From assembly GCA_019054805.1 (NCBI GenBank), contig JAHQIY010000013.1, forward strand, positions 3,038,001 through 3,102,000: a DNA stretch of 64,000 nucleotides. The letters are read 5' to 3'. Positions within the stretch are counted from its first letter, which is position 1; the number at the start of each line of letters is the position of its first letter. The position numbers and the translations under genes are program-made. Positions 10,601 to 30,637 of this stretch are shown in pieces. The DNA is from Brachionus manjavacas (taxonomy: Eukaryota > Rotifera > Eurotatoria > Ploima > Brachionidae). The notes under the pieces are model-generated. The model did no database searches. It was not told the DNA's origin and was given only the letters and a program-made list of their open reading frames with translations.

Positions 10601-13569
10601 TGATCATGTAATTCTTCTTCATCAATTGGCTCTATTCAAGCAATAAAATATTTTATTTATTAATTTCCAAATTTTAAAAATATATTTTGTAAAAATTCTA
10701 AATTCTAATATTAAAAAGCTTCTTAAAATTTAATTAATCATTAATAATTAAATGATGACTGTTCCCTAAAAGCAGAACACCAAATCCAGTGCGTAAATTC
10801 CGCAAAAATAAGCTCTAAAAATTTATCTAATTTTCGTCTTAAAATGTAAAAAATAAAATTAGAAAAAATAAATTTTATTAGAATATAAATGGATGTAAAT
10901 ATTTCAAAAAATTGATAGCTTCCACTGAATCTATTTGTAATGATTTTACTATTTTTAAGCGATTGATATTATTTAGACATTTTTTAATAATTCAACGACT
11001 TCTGATCCACTTTTAATGTTTTTCCACCTCATTAAAATATTTTATCTTACGATTTTCCGGTAAATAATCACACAATCGGATTGATTAATGAAATTCTATA
11101 GTTTTTAAACTAATTTTAATTAATCAACCATATTTAAAAAAAATTCGGTAATTTTTATATTAGAGAAAAGAAAAAATTAAGAACAGTCCATTTACTCTTG
11201 GGCTGTCGCTTTTACATAAAAAAGGTGATTTCCAATGACAAAATCAACACAATGCAAGTTATATCGTTTTAATCGATTTTTAATTTATTTTCTAATAGGC
11301 GTATATTAATTATGTTTTATCTTTTAATCATTTTGAAGAAATTATTTATTCACCTTTTGAGTGACTATTTTATTTCTCTTAGAATTGTGAATTTTAAAAC
11401 TGACCTAATGGCATTTTTTTTTCAATTAGACTTTATCGTGGCATTGTGAAATTTCAAAACAAACTGCCCAAAATTACAAAAATTCTTGTTTATTTATTTA
11501 AATTGGCAAAATTGAGTTTTTAAAATTTGATGATGAAACAAACAAAATATGTCTCACAAAAAAAAAAAAATAATTTTTATTAACAGGAAAATATTAATGA
11601 TAAAACAAATTATTTATTTCTTGTCTAAATGATCTATTCAAATCAGATTTTTTTTTGCATTTTGTAAATTTATTTTATCAAAATGTTAACATTCTGTCAT
11701 CGTTACAATTGTAAAAATCTTGTTTTTCATTTCTAAGTTAACCTCCAATTTGATTAAAAACAATCAATTTATTGAGAAACATTTTATTAAATTTTTTCTT
11801 AAATTGGACTGTTAAATGAAACGCTTTTGCAACACGTATTAAGCTTAAGAACTTCAATAAATAATTTTTTTTGATTATAAGAAGATTATTTTACTTATCG
11901 CACAAAGTCAACCTCCAATTCTTCAAATCATTTATCAGGCCGTTCTTTGACTATTGTCTTTCGTTATCAATATATTTTACAAAAAGATCAATTCAAAAAT
12001 TAGCTAATTCTTATTACTATTGTGTTCAAAGATTATTTAATATTCGCCCAAATATTCTTGGCAATGATGATTTAACGCTTTAAATATCAAGTTGAATAAA
12101 TTTAACATCGATTGCTTTCAGCATAGAATTATCAAACGTCTTGCTCATTTTGTACATAAAATTGGAAATTTAAAAACATCACCTGAAGACTCAAGTGAAT
12201 TTTTAATCTGCAATAATCTGCAACCGCTCGAAAAATATTGATTATTATCTTAGAAACTCAAATGACTATCTTGTTCCTTCCAAAGGAAAGTTCAATGATT
12301 ATGGTGAAAAAACGTTTGATTATTTTTATTCTAAGTTCATCAATAAATTACTTATTGATGATCTCCAGTTAGATTTTGTCTTATTTAAAACGAAGAATAA
12401 GCAATAACATTAATTTAATTTTCATAAAATTTTGTAATATTTTTTCTAATTTTGATGTTAATTTCAAAAAACTATTTTTTTGTTAATAAATTTTGACCTT
12501 TGGTCTCTTTCGTTGAGTAATAAAAATAAAAAAACATTGTTTGTTTCACCTTTTAAAAATTACAGAAAAATCTTTTGTTCAAAATTAAGAATTTAAAAAT
12601 TTTTTTTTGAATTTTTGTACGAAAATTCTCAATGCCTTAATCGTAAATCGGCTCTTAAAAATTTGAATAAAAATATGATTGATTAATTTCTGATAACTTT
12701 AGCTCAATATTAATTTCTCTTTAAAAGATTTAGTTACACAAAAATTGCGAAAAAAATCTAAATGAAAAAAAAGTTATCATGTATTAAAAAAAATTAAATT
12801 TCTTTCTTAACTCCATGGCACAGAGCATTCTTGAGTATTAAAAAAAAAATTTTCTAAAGCCTTGAAATTTGAAATTTAAAAATTAAAGCAAAAAAAAATA
12901 ATTTTTACTATTAGGTAATTTTAATAATTAAATACTTACCATGAACTAGTTTTTCCATTTGACCCAACTCTTCTTCATTAGAATCTTCAACTATACAAAT
13001 CTAGGAAAACATAAAATTTAAAATAACAAAAAAATTTTCAAACAAATTTTCAAACATTTATTTCACAGTCCGATGGCTTATAAAAATTTGTCAATAAAGT
13101 ACAACAGTTGTGAAATCTTGGAAAAAAATTAAAATTTTTAATCAAATTTTGTTTTTGACATTATTACTGTATTAGTTGAAAATAGTCATAGATTTTTTTT
13201 CGACATTTTGATTTTCTGAAAATTTAAAAAAAAAAATTTGATTAAAAATTTAACATAAACTTACGACAAAATGTCAAGAACAACTTCAGATGGTAAAACA
13301 TTCCTCTCGTCTTTTTTATCAAAAACCGATTCGAAGTTGTTTGCTCTGTTGTTTTTGTGGTTCCACAGACACATCTCGACCAATTTTATTTGATTTAAAT
13401 TATCTGAATTGAGAAACAGGCAATCTGTTTTGTCTAAAAACTGCCATTTTTTTTTAGACCGTGACTTGGCTTTTTTTTGCTTGAACGGCGTTGACACTTT
13501 ATGGAAAGTATCCTCATCTGAATAAAAAGAGTTTTCCAATGGAGTTTCATTCAAGTCGTCTGTAGACAT
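4696..13569 (-). CDS. Unidentified seven-exon host protein, 440 aa
   Basis: Minus-strand exons are 13569-13265, 13116-13056, 13000-12940, 10631-10600, 10542-10240, 5313-4969 and 4911-4696. All junctions use GT-AG and the lengths sum to 1323 nt, exactly 441 codons including the stop. Phase continuity supports joining what look like three separate pieces, including the phase-1 exon ending at 12940 and the phase-2 exon starting at 10631. Residues 1-50 are acidic then strongly basic (KKAKSRSKKKW). Residues 100-200 contain acidic runs and a serine-rich segment. The C-terminal half, from about residue 210, is predicted helical with many charged residues. I do not recognise the family. Two introns are swollen by transposons: 2.3 kb with a LINE remnant, and 4.9 kb with a MULE and a pogo-like element. 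The start is the first ATG of the first exon. Exons are well supported; the 13-kb join is inference. Confidence 0.55.
6126..6150. other. Short GC-containing hairpin
   Basis: Arms CCCGAAAAT and ATTTTCGGG face each other around a short AT loop in an otherwise AT-only stretch. It lies in the large intron of the 440-aa gene. No function can be assigned. Confidence 0.3.
6297..7568 (+). mobile_element. pogo-like DNA element with TA target sites
   Basis: Ends read inward are TAGTAAGATGG (left) and TAGTAACATGG (right), each outside flanked by TA (6295-6296 and 7569-7570). That is the target site of the Tc1/mariner/pogo superfamily. Subterminal DNA on both sides is rich in GGGTGACC, GGTTAACC and GGGGCAATT motifs, which are rare elsewhere in the window. 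The only coding remnant is a plus-strand zinc-finger tail at about 6830-7147. At 1.27 kb, and lacking a catalytic domain, it is a non-autonomous or deleted copy. Confidence 0.6.
6830..7147 (+). pseudogene. PHD-like zinc-finger tail of a pogo-type transposase
   Basis: A plus-strand reading gives an acidic/basic linker (LTEDDARAQTEEKNS...). It leads to a cysteine pattern CxxC...W-x-x-C-x-x-C...W-x-C-x-x-C-L...F-x-C-x-x-C, then a stop at about 7147. The same pattern occurs at 39973-40203. Tigger/pogo-family transposases commonly carry a PHD-like finger at the C terminus. Upstream catalytic sequence is missing and the linker contains a stop. Family assignment rests on the finger plus the TA-flanked ends. 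Confidence 0.5.
7571..9029. other. Intronic DNA, no gene recognised
   Basis: This lies inside the 4.9-kb intron of the 440-aa gene. The stretch 7600-7970 is less AT-rich than its surroundings and includes a small perfect hairpin (TGTTGTAGT facing ACTACAACA, 7932-7959). It does not match any RNA or element I know. The remainder is AT-rich. Confidence 0.3.
9039..10193 (+). mobile_element. MULE with exact 9-bp target duplication ATTATCTAC
   Basis: The 9-mer ATTATCTAC is present immediately outside both ends (9030-9038 and 10194-10202). Nine bp is the diagnostic Mutator-superfamily duplication length. The ends read GGCATACAATTATCG (left) and GACACTAAATTTCTAC (right, inward), both leading into TTCACCAA. 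Subterminal regions carry many copies of TTCACCAAAA on the left and TTTTGGTGA on the right, so the motif is inverted about the centre. The body encodes an N-terminal transposase fragment only. The insertion sits 37 bp from an exon of the 440-aa gene (donor at 10239), inside its intron. Confidence 0.8.
9363..9891 (+). pseudogene. MULE transposase N-terminal (FLYWCH-like) fragment
   Basis: The open part at 9520-9891 encodes a WRKQRKHYTS...HYFKCSNSKCQMQAYI...NQHEH pattern. This is a C-x4-C...H-x-H zinc-binding domain as found at the N terminus of MULE and FLYWCH proteins. Its coding then ends abruptly; the DDE catalytic region is absent. A C-terminal scrap with basic KRKKEPGRPAKAKQ character lies at about 9955-10020, so the middle was deleted. 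Upstream, a TGA at 9484 interrupts the frame. Non-functional by itself. Confidence 0.6.
11871..12420 (+). pseudogene. LINE reverse-transcriptase C-terminal remnant
   Basis: The plus strand encodes a peptide with the FFKSFIRPFFDYCLS motif typical of the connection region after the RT domain of CR1/Jockey-like LINEs. It is followed by helical sequence and a frame change near 12083, then more of the same C-terminal region to about 12400. It lies antisense in an intron of the 440-aa gene. Confidence 0.55.
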
Positions 13570-14486
13570 TTTATGTTTAGAAAATTTTAACTCTAAATAA
13601 GCTTGCTAACAGATATGATATTTTAATTTTTTATAAAAAAGTTTTATCAGTTCGAAATTAAGTCATATGACATAAATCAAGATAAAATTTAAATATTTCT
13701 TCAAGTAAATACCACAGCCTTATTTAATTAGAGTCAAAAATTTTTTTAAGTGATATTCTAATTTTTAACAAAACACTGAGAAATTAAAAAAAAATTAAAT
13801 TAAAATTTTAAGGAATTTAAAAAAGAAGAAAGTCAATTAGGCTCCATTCACGGAATTAAATTTTAGTTTAAAGGAAACAGTTTTATGAAATCTTAAAATT
13901 TTTTTATCTACAAATTTTGACAAACCAAAAGAATTTATTTTTCAGAATTTTTAGTAAGTAAATTTTGATTTTAATTTTTATATTCTTTAAGTTAAAACCG
14001 AGACTAGTTATAAAAAATTAAGAATAATCGCAAATCAATTTTCTACAATTTCAAATAAAAATTTAAGATTATTAATCAAATTTTTTTAAAAAGATTATTT
14101 GATTTGAATGTTTTCTAAAATTTAAATTCTGTTTTTTAAATAAAAAATAATTCAAAATTTTGTAAATACTCGACTTTAATATTTTAAATTTTTTTTTAAT
14201 TGCATTGCTTATTAATTTGACACAAAAAAATTTTAAAATTTTGAACTTAAAAATTTTTGAATTTAATTTAAAAAGTAAAAAAGATTGTTTTAATAAAATT
14301 GATCATTTCTAAACCCATCCGGTAAAAAAGGATTATAATTTTGAATTTATCAATTTATAAACTTGAGGCTGCTAGTAATTTTATTTAAATAAGAGCCATT
14401 CTACTAATTAGATAGAAAAATTTATTTAATTAATTTGAAATATCTAGAAAACGTCTTTTTTATTGGAATTGAATAAATAAACAAAG
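13570..14486. other. Spacer between MCM9 and the 440-aa gene
   Basis: AT-rich. Both neighbouring genes are on the minus strand, so this holds the MCM9 3' flank and the downstream gene's promoter. I see no distinct motif or ORF. Confidence 0.4.
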
Positions 14487-24461
<9,975 letters not shown>

Positions 24462-25558
24462 CTAAATTTTTTTTTTTTTTAATATTTTTTAAAATTAAAA
24501 TTGTACATTATTATAATTTTGCAACAAAAAAATTAGTATGATCAGTCATTTAGAGTTAAATTGTCTTGAATTTTTAAGTATGCATTTTTATAAAATTTCA
24601 AAGAATATTATTTTTTTTTTTTAATTGCTGACCAAAAAATGAGTTTCATTTTTAAAAAATCTTCATATTTTTTTTGTTGCCTAATTATCTAATCAATTCA
24701 TTTTTCTAGGCTGTCAATCTACTTTTTGCCTATTTTTTTTTTAATTTTTTCAAATAAATGAAAAAAAATTAACATTTTTATTTTATAATTGAAAATTCAC
24801 GTTTCTTTTTATTTAAGATTGATCTCTAACCCTAGTACTGATTCTTTAGTGCCAGAGTTTCACTCGAATAATTACCAAGACGACTCAATTAATGAGTGGA
24901 CGTTGGATGTTGTGGTACCTTTAAAAAAGCGTGCTAAGGGTATTTTGTATGAGTTTGTTCAAGAGACTACTGAACAAAACTTTCATATCTGATTTTAATG
25001 CAGAAATAATTGTTTAATTTTTTAATTTTTTCTAAAATTTTCTTTTTGTCATCAAAAATTATATTTTCTTACTATTTTTTAAATTATTTGGTCTTACTAA
25101 ATTTTTTTTTGTCTGTCGAAAAATATTTTATTTGTCCGTAAGAAAAAATAAAAGACTTAATTTACTAATTTAATTTTATAGCATCGGTATATAACATATC
25201 ATGTATATTATTTTTTTTTAAATCAGAATATATCAATTATTTATAAATTATAGTTTGAAGTTTATATCATTTCTATTGATTTTTATAGCATTTGATTTTT
25301 TTTGAATAGCAAAAAATAAAATATTGTAGCACGAAAAAGTCATTTCTTTATCAGCCCCTCCATTTTTTTGCAGGGGACAGAGGCGACTGATATCGGTCTA
25401 TAATTCAATGCATTTTTTGCCACTTCTTGATTTTAAGTTCTCTTGATCTATATTCTTTAAAAATGATTGGGAATCAGCAGGAAATATTATGCAAAATTTT
25501 TTGAAAGATTATTTGAATTTAAAAAACTTTTTTATTCAAAAAAAAATTAAAAAACAAT
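24462..25558. other. Upstream of MCM9; possible short exon at 24815-24992 (+)
   Basis: A plus-strand stretch from a TTTAAG acceptor at about 24814 to a TGA at 24992 encodes a protein-like peptide (SLVPEFHSNN..., VVPLKKRAKG...). I cannot place it and found no companion exon. The end of the region (25290-25340) contains TAGCACGAAAAA, also present at about 37110-37130, which suggests a shared repeat family. The rest is AT-rich. Confidence 0.3.
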
Positions 25559-26180
25559 TACAGTACTGCTACGATAAACTGTTTTTACGAAATTTTACGT
25601 AAATTTACGTGAAATTAATAAAGTAAAAAAAAGTAAATTTCAGAAAAATTACGAAAAATAAAGTAATTTTACGAAAATTTTAGTAAATATACAGTCCCGT
25701 TCTGTTCACTTGTTTTTACCAAAATTTACGTAATTTTACGTAAATTTGCGTAAATTTACGTAAAATTACGTAAAATTACGTAAATTGACAAATGTAAAAA
25801 ATGGTAATTTTACGAAAAATTACGTAAATTTACGTAAAATTACGTAAAATTACGTAAATTTTGGTAAAATCAAAAAGGGACAGAAAAGTTATGATTTTTT
25901 GAAAAAAAGGTTACAATTCTGCTTTTTCATCGACTTTCTACTTTTTACCATGTAAATAAAAATTTACGTAAATTTACGTAAAATTTAGTAAATTTTTTTA
26001 TTTTTTAATGTAAAATTTTGTAAATTTACGTAATTTTACGTAAATTTACGTAAATTTTTAACATTTTTAGGATTTCAGGAAAAAAACGTATTTTTTTTAA
26101 TTTTTATTTAAATATTTACAAATTTTGAAAAACAATTTAATTGGAATAAAGTTTTAGAAAGAATAGTTAAATTTAGTTTG

Positions 26181-27305
26181 TTTTTTTTGAGCTCTTGTCC
26201 ATCTTAAAGCTATTAGCTGCCTTCTCCCAAGCTTCTTTAAACGTCGAGTTTTTTGGCACATATTTTTGTAATTCGTCTTTTTATAATTGTTCTAAATTTC
26301 AATTCTGAACTTTAAAAAATAAAATTACTTTTTATCTCGAGCATACTATTAGGATAGGTTTTCTGGTAATGTCCCAAAGTTTGACCAGGATCGTCCTTAA
26401 ATCTTTTAGTAATTAAGCCTCTTAATGAGTTAGTAAAATCTTTATTGCTCGCTTTGAAGAAAAAAATTAAGATAAAAGTTTATTTATTATTCAAATACAT
26501 TTACTTATAGAATCATTTCCAACAAAATTCTGATCCTCAAAGTCACTATTATCATCACTTGATTTTGAACTCGAACTTTTATTTTTTTCTAAGGAGCTGT
26601 TTTCAACTAAAACATTTTTAATTTCTCTATTTTGGCTCATAATCTCTTTTATGCTTGAGTTCAAATTTTGCAAATTTTCATTTAATTGCAATAAGGCTCT
26701 ATCAAGCGGGACAGTTCCTAAATTTCCTTTTAGTTTGCCTGTCTTAAAAATAAATTAAATAAAGAGATAATATATAATACACCTTAAAATATAAATCTTT
26801 ACTTTATTTTTAGGTACTAAGAAAATTTTATTTGATTGTACAGAAGCCTCGACAATTAAATGATTATTTTCGATTTCGTGTACAAATTTTACCATAGCAC
26901 CTTTAACAAACTTAAAAAATAAGATAAAAAACTTCATTTTACTCTCCTGAAAAATGGGTAGCCATTTTTTCACACAGTATTTTACTGCTGTTGAGTTTTA
27001 AATAAAATTAAATAATTTTTTCACATCATGGTGGTACCATTCACCATTTTTCAGAAGCAGTTCAGTATTTTAGAATCCAACTTCTTGTGTGTCTGTAGGC
27101 TCAATTATTTTTTCTAAAGAAATGCTCCCCGGAACTTGATGAAGATGATGAAATGGATGCTTATTATTCGGAATAAAATATTCAATTGCTACCATTTTAA
27201 CATCTTCATCCTTCATTTTTTTTTTACGGCAAACTCAACATCGGATTCGGCTTCTGACGCCTCGCTAACTACTTTTTTTTTTGAATTTTTTCTTTTCGAA
27301 GCCAT
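26181..27305 (-). pseudogene. Second gene of the inner Tc1 element, probably degraded
   Basis: The minus strand starts ATGGCTTCGAAAAG at 27305 and encodes a basic/acidic N terminus (MASKRKNSKKKVV). Next comes an AIEYFIPNNKHPFHH-like stretch, a segment ending KWLPIFQE, and a beta-rich segment (GAMVKFVHEIENNHLIVEAS, about 26930-26812). A coiled/serine-rich part follows (26745-26510), then an SNKDFTNSLRGLITKRFKD block (about 26455-26340). A final exon of about 25 codons ends in TAA near 26181. Several junctions have good GT-AG signals. A ten-A run near 27220 puts the first segment out of frame and a TAA near 27080 interrupts it, so this copy may be dead. The C-terminal block faintly resembles a BEN domain, but I cannot establish that. 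Confidence 0.4.
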
Positions 27306-27379
27306 AATTTTTTTTGACTAAATTTTTTTTAAAATCTAAGAAAGTTGTTTTAAACTAAAGATCTCTTATTTAAACATGA

Positions 27380-27678
27380 CAGCTGTTGAATTAGGAGTTA
27401 TAGTATTTTTTTTTGATCAATTAAAAGCTCAGCAATTTCATTCTCTTATTTAATTTCATTTTTCATCATTCATCTCGTTTTTTGTAAATTTAAGCTTAAT
27501 TCATATTCATTAAGAATCATTCATCTCGTTTTTTGTAAATTTAAGCTTAATTCATATTCATTAAGCTTAAATTTACAAAAAACGAGATGAATGATTAAAA
27601 ATGAAATTAAATAAGAGAATGAAATTGCTGAGCTTTTAAGTGATCAAAAAAAACACTGTACTCCTAATTCAACAGCTG
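27380..27678. repeat. Near-perfect 300-bp palindrome
   Basis: The left arm beginning CAGCTGTTGAATTAGGAGT is mirrored at the right end. Arms of about 120-150 bp match with a few mismatches (shared AAAAGCTCAGCAATTTCATT and TTCATCTCGTTTTTTGTAAA). The left arm also has a 51-bp tandem duplication (27465-27514 and 27516-27565). It lies between the divergent start codons of the two genes of the inner Tc1 element. It could be a foldback MITE inserted there (CAGCTG on both sides could be a target duplication) or an integral divergent promoter/cruciform. Confidence 0.8.
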
Positions 27679-27792
27679 TTTTCATTTTGAGACAAATGAA
27701 ACAAATTTATAAAATCACGTTTTATAAAAAGTGATTTCTAATAAGTCTATATAAAAGCTAACACACAGTGAAAAAGGATCAACTAAAGAAAA

Positions 27793-29372
27793 ATGAAATT
27801 AAATAAAAATAATATTTTACAGCAAAGAAAAAAAAGTTTTCAAACTGGGAAAAAAAAACAAATTTTTAATAGACAAATTTTATATCTTGCAAAAAGGAAA
27901 AAATATTCTACCAAAAAAATAAGACGAGTATTTAAACTTTCTTATTCTAAAAGACAAGTTCCATCGATAACTGTAAAGATTTTAAAATTTTTATTCGTCG
28001 ACTGTATCACAAGGAAAAAAATCCAATTTTTTTTTTTCGTGTTCAAATTTGATTTGATTTATTTGTGTTCTAAGAAACAAAATTTTTATCAAAAAAATTC
28101 TTTTGCTACAGGAGTCTTTTAATCTTTGCTCATGAAGTCTTTTTTTTTAAAAAAAAACAACTAATGAAATCAAATTAATTTTTTAAAATAGAATAGTCGT
28201 GAGCAAATTTTATTTCCAATATTGTCGTCTGAATTTAAACTTTTCTCTTTTCTTTTAGTTTATTAAAAGGACCATTAAAAAAAATGGTAAAAAGTGTTTA
28301 AGAAAAGAAAGAAAAACTTTGATGGATAAAAATGTTATTAATTTCATTAAGGTAAGATAAAAAAATCGTTTATTATTTCTATTTTTTTTATCAAGAAAAA
28401 ATCTTTGGAAAATTTCGGATGTGTATCTTCTGTCGAATTAGCTTTTAAAATTGAAAAAGAGTTAGGAGTGAAAATTAGTAGTAGTAATATTCGAAGACAT
28501 CGTTTTAAATTAGGTATCTTAAATCTATTTAAAAAACTCATAAAAAATATTTTAATAAATTAAAGGTTTAAGATACCGTCGTTTGCGAAAATCGCCTAAT
28601 TTAACAGACTCACATAAGCTGGAAAGACTTGTCTGGTGTCTTAAAAATAAAAATACCGATTTTTCAAGATACATTTTTGTAGATGAGACAACAATTAGAG
28701 TTTTTGATAGGCCATTGTATCATGTTAGATATCCAACCAAGTATCCAAAATCATTACCATGTTCTTCAAAATTTGAAGCTAAATTAAATATTTGGGGAGG
28801 AATTTCAGTTCAAGGAGCTACAGAATTCGCAGTAAACAAGACATTTTTTTATATATTTTTTAGTTAATTATTAAAAGATTTTTAGTCAAAATATGGATTC
28901 TGAACTTTACAGGGAAATTTTGGCCGATTTATTACTCCCTTTTGGGGCTTTGAGATATGATTTTAATTTTAAACTTCATCAAGACAATGACCCAAAACAT
29001 ACATCCACTGTATGCAAAATGTTTTTAGAGAGAAACGGGGTGCTTTGGGTAAAACAAAACCTCTTTTTTTATTTCTTTTTTTTTTAAATTTTTTCAGGTT
29101 AAGTCTCCGTCAAAATCGCCTGATTTAAACCCTATAGAGATGATATGGAGTGAATTGAAAAATTATGTGAGGAAAAGAAATATAAAAACCATCGAAGAAG
29201 CTGTTGAGTCAATTCGATCTTTTCAAAAAAATTTAACCCCGGAACACTGTGTAAAATATATTAACAATTTGAAAAAAGTAAGTAATATTAATTGAGAGAA
29301 AGAAAATTTAAAATTTTGTAATAGACCATTAAGATTGTCATTGAAAATAATGGTGAATGGTCGAACCACTGA
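27793..29372 (+). CDS. Tc1/mariner DD34E transposase, seven exons, 351 aa
   Basis: Exons: 27793-27972, 28259-28351, 28396-28513, 28566-28831, 28878-29048, 29098-29277 and 29325-29372. All introns are GT-AG, and the sum is 1056 nt or 352 codons with the stop, the usual Tc1 transposase length. The N terminus is basic and helix-turn-helix-like (KKYSTKKIRRVFKLS). The catalytic triad is complete: Asp in YIFVDETT, Asp in KLHQDNDPKHTS, Glu in SPDLNPIEMIW. Thirty-four residues separate the second Asp from the Glu, counted across the spliced junction. GGI and WSELKNYV segments are also present. It cuts and reinserts the element at TA sites. Six introns are unusual, as most Tc1 genes have none or one. 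The start is the first ATG in frame after the palindrome. Catalytic exons are very well supported; exon 1 is less certain. Confidence 0.85.
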
Positions 29373-30119
29373 AATAATATTATTTTTAATTAAAACTAAT
29401 TTGTAAATAATACCATGATTTTGTTTTAAAAAATAGCGTAAAATTTGTATATTCATATATTTTTTAATAAAAATTAAAAATAATTTTAATAAAAAATTAA
29501 CTTTTTTCTAGATTATCCTAAAAAAGTTAAAAATTTACGTAAATTTTTATTTACATGGTAAAAAGTAGAAAGTCGATGAAAAAGCAGAATTGTAACCTTT
29601 TTTTCAAAAAATCATAACTTTTCTGTCCCTTTTTGATTTTACCAAAATTTACGTAATTTTACGTAATTTTACGTAAATTTACGTAATTTTTCGTAAAATT
29701 ACCATTTTTTACATTTGTCAATTTACGTAATTTTACGTAAATTTGCGTAAATTTACGTAAAATTACGTAAATTTTGGTAAAAACAAGTGAACAGAACGGG
29801 ACTGTAAAAAGGACCAAAAAAAACTCAAAAATGGCGATTTTTAGGAATTTTTCTTTTTTTTTTGAAAATTAAAATGAAAATAAAAAAAAATAAAAAATTT
29901 TACGTAATTTTTTATTTTATTAAATGGGAAAATGGTAAATTTTAGTAAATTGTAGTAAAAAAACGAGAAAAAAAATTATCAAAAAAAAACACAACTACAA
30001 TGCAATTACTAATGGTTCGACCAGTCACCGTTTTTCTCAATGACTATTTTAATTACCTAAGAATTAATATCTGTTGAATATCTTTTTTACTAAATAATAT
30101 CTTCTTTAAGTGATCAATA

Positions 30120-30280
30120 TATCTTTTACATTGTTTTTTCAAATTCTCTAATAGCTGTAACGGGATCACAATCGGATAAGACCATTTTTTTTTTACAAAA
30201 ACTTTTAGCTCATTCCATAATAATTCAATTGTGCTAATATCTGGTGATTTCGGAGGTGACTTTATCTTTTTTATACTAGA
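30120..30280 (-). pseudogene. Tc1 transposase C-terminal scrap in the outer element
   Basis: The minus strand reads SPPKSPDISTIELLWNELK then helical residues, the final-Glu region of a Tc1 transposase (canonical SPDLNPIE here SPDISTIE). Nothing of the first two Asp motifs survives, so this is a remnant of the outer element's own gene. Confidence 0.6.
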
Positions 30281-30637
30281 TTATTTATTTATATCATGAA
30301 TTTTAGTAAATAAAGTATCAAAGAGTCATGGAAAAAAGCCACAGATAGTCTCAAAACATATAAAAATAAAAAATCGAAATAAACAGTTAACTTTTGTAAA
30401 TATTTTACATAAAAAATTAAACTATTCAAAATTTACTATTTTTCCCGATTTTCGTTTTCTTGTTTTTTTACTAATATTTACTACAATTTACTAAAAATTA
30501 CTATTTTTCTCATTTAACATAATAAAAATTTACGTAAAATTACTTAAATTTACTTTTTTTTACTTTAGTAATTTCACGTAAGTTTACGTAAAATCACGCA
30601 AAATTTCGTAAAAACAGTTTATAGTAGAAGTACTGTA

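Larger units (their letters stand above)
25692..29804 (+). mobile_element. Inner Tc1-like element, 4.1 kb, apparently intact transposase
   Basis: It starts CAGTCCCGTTCTGTTCACTTG, ends with the exact inverse, and TA flanks it at 25690-25691 and 29805-29806. The inverted repeats run about 275-290 bp (25692-25980 and 29530-29804) and are nearly identical, differing mainly by one 18-bp unit of the ACGTAAATTT lattice. Inside are an oppositely oriented two-gene arrangement, transposase on plus (27793-29372) and a second multi-exon gene on minus (26181-27305), and a 300-bp palindrome between them. Near-identical ends and an open transposase argue for a recent insertion. Confidence 0.85.
25561..30635. 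mobile_element. Outer Tc1-like element (host of a nested insertion)
   Basis: The ends CAGTACTGCTACGATAAACTG and, from the right, CAGTACTTCTACTATAAACTG lie next to TA at 25559-25560 and 30636-30637. Inverted similarity continues through GTTTTTACGAAATTTTACGTAAA. The left arm is interrupted at TA (25690-25691) by the inner element, and it resumes at about 29890-29975 with sequence matching the right arm at 30440-30540. Without the insert it is about 960 bp. A minus-strand transposase scrap remains at about 30120-30280. Confidence 0.75.

Noticed and set aside
13261-13569. Treating this as a small separate gene
   Set aside because: Its third exon ends in phase 1 and the next acceptor with a compatible phase is 10631, joining it to the downstream exons. 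A local exon near 12860 gives an immediate stop in the required phase.
26181-27305. Firm assignment of the second Tc1 gene to the BEN-domain family
   Set aside because: The resemblance is limited to the general pattern of a C-terminal helical block; a profile search is needed.
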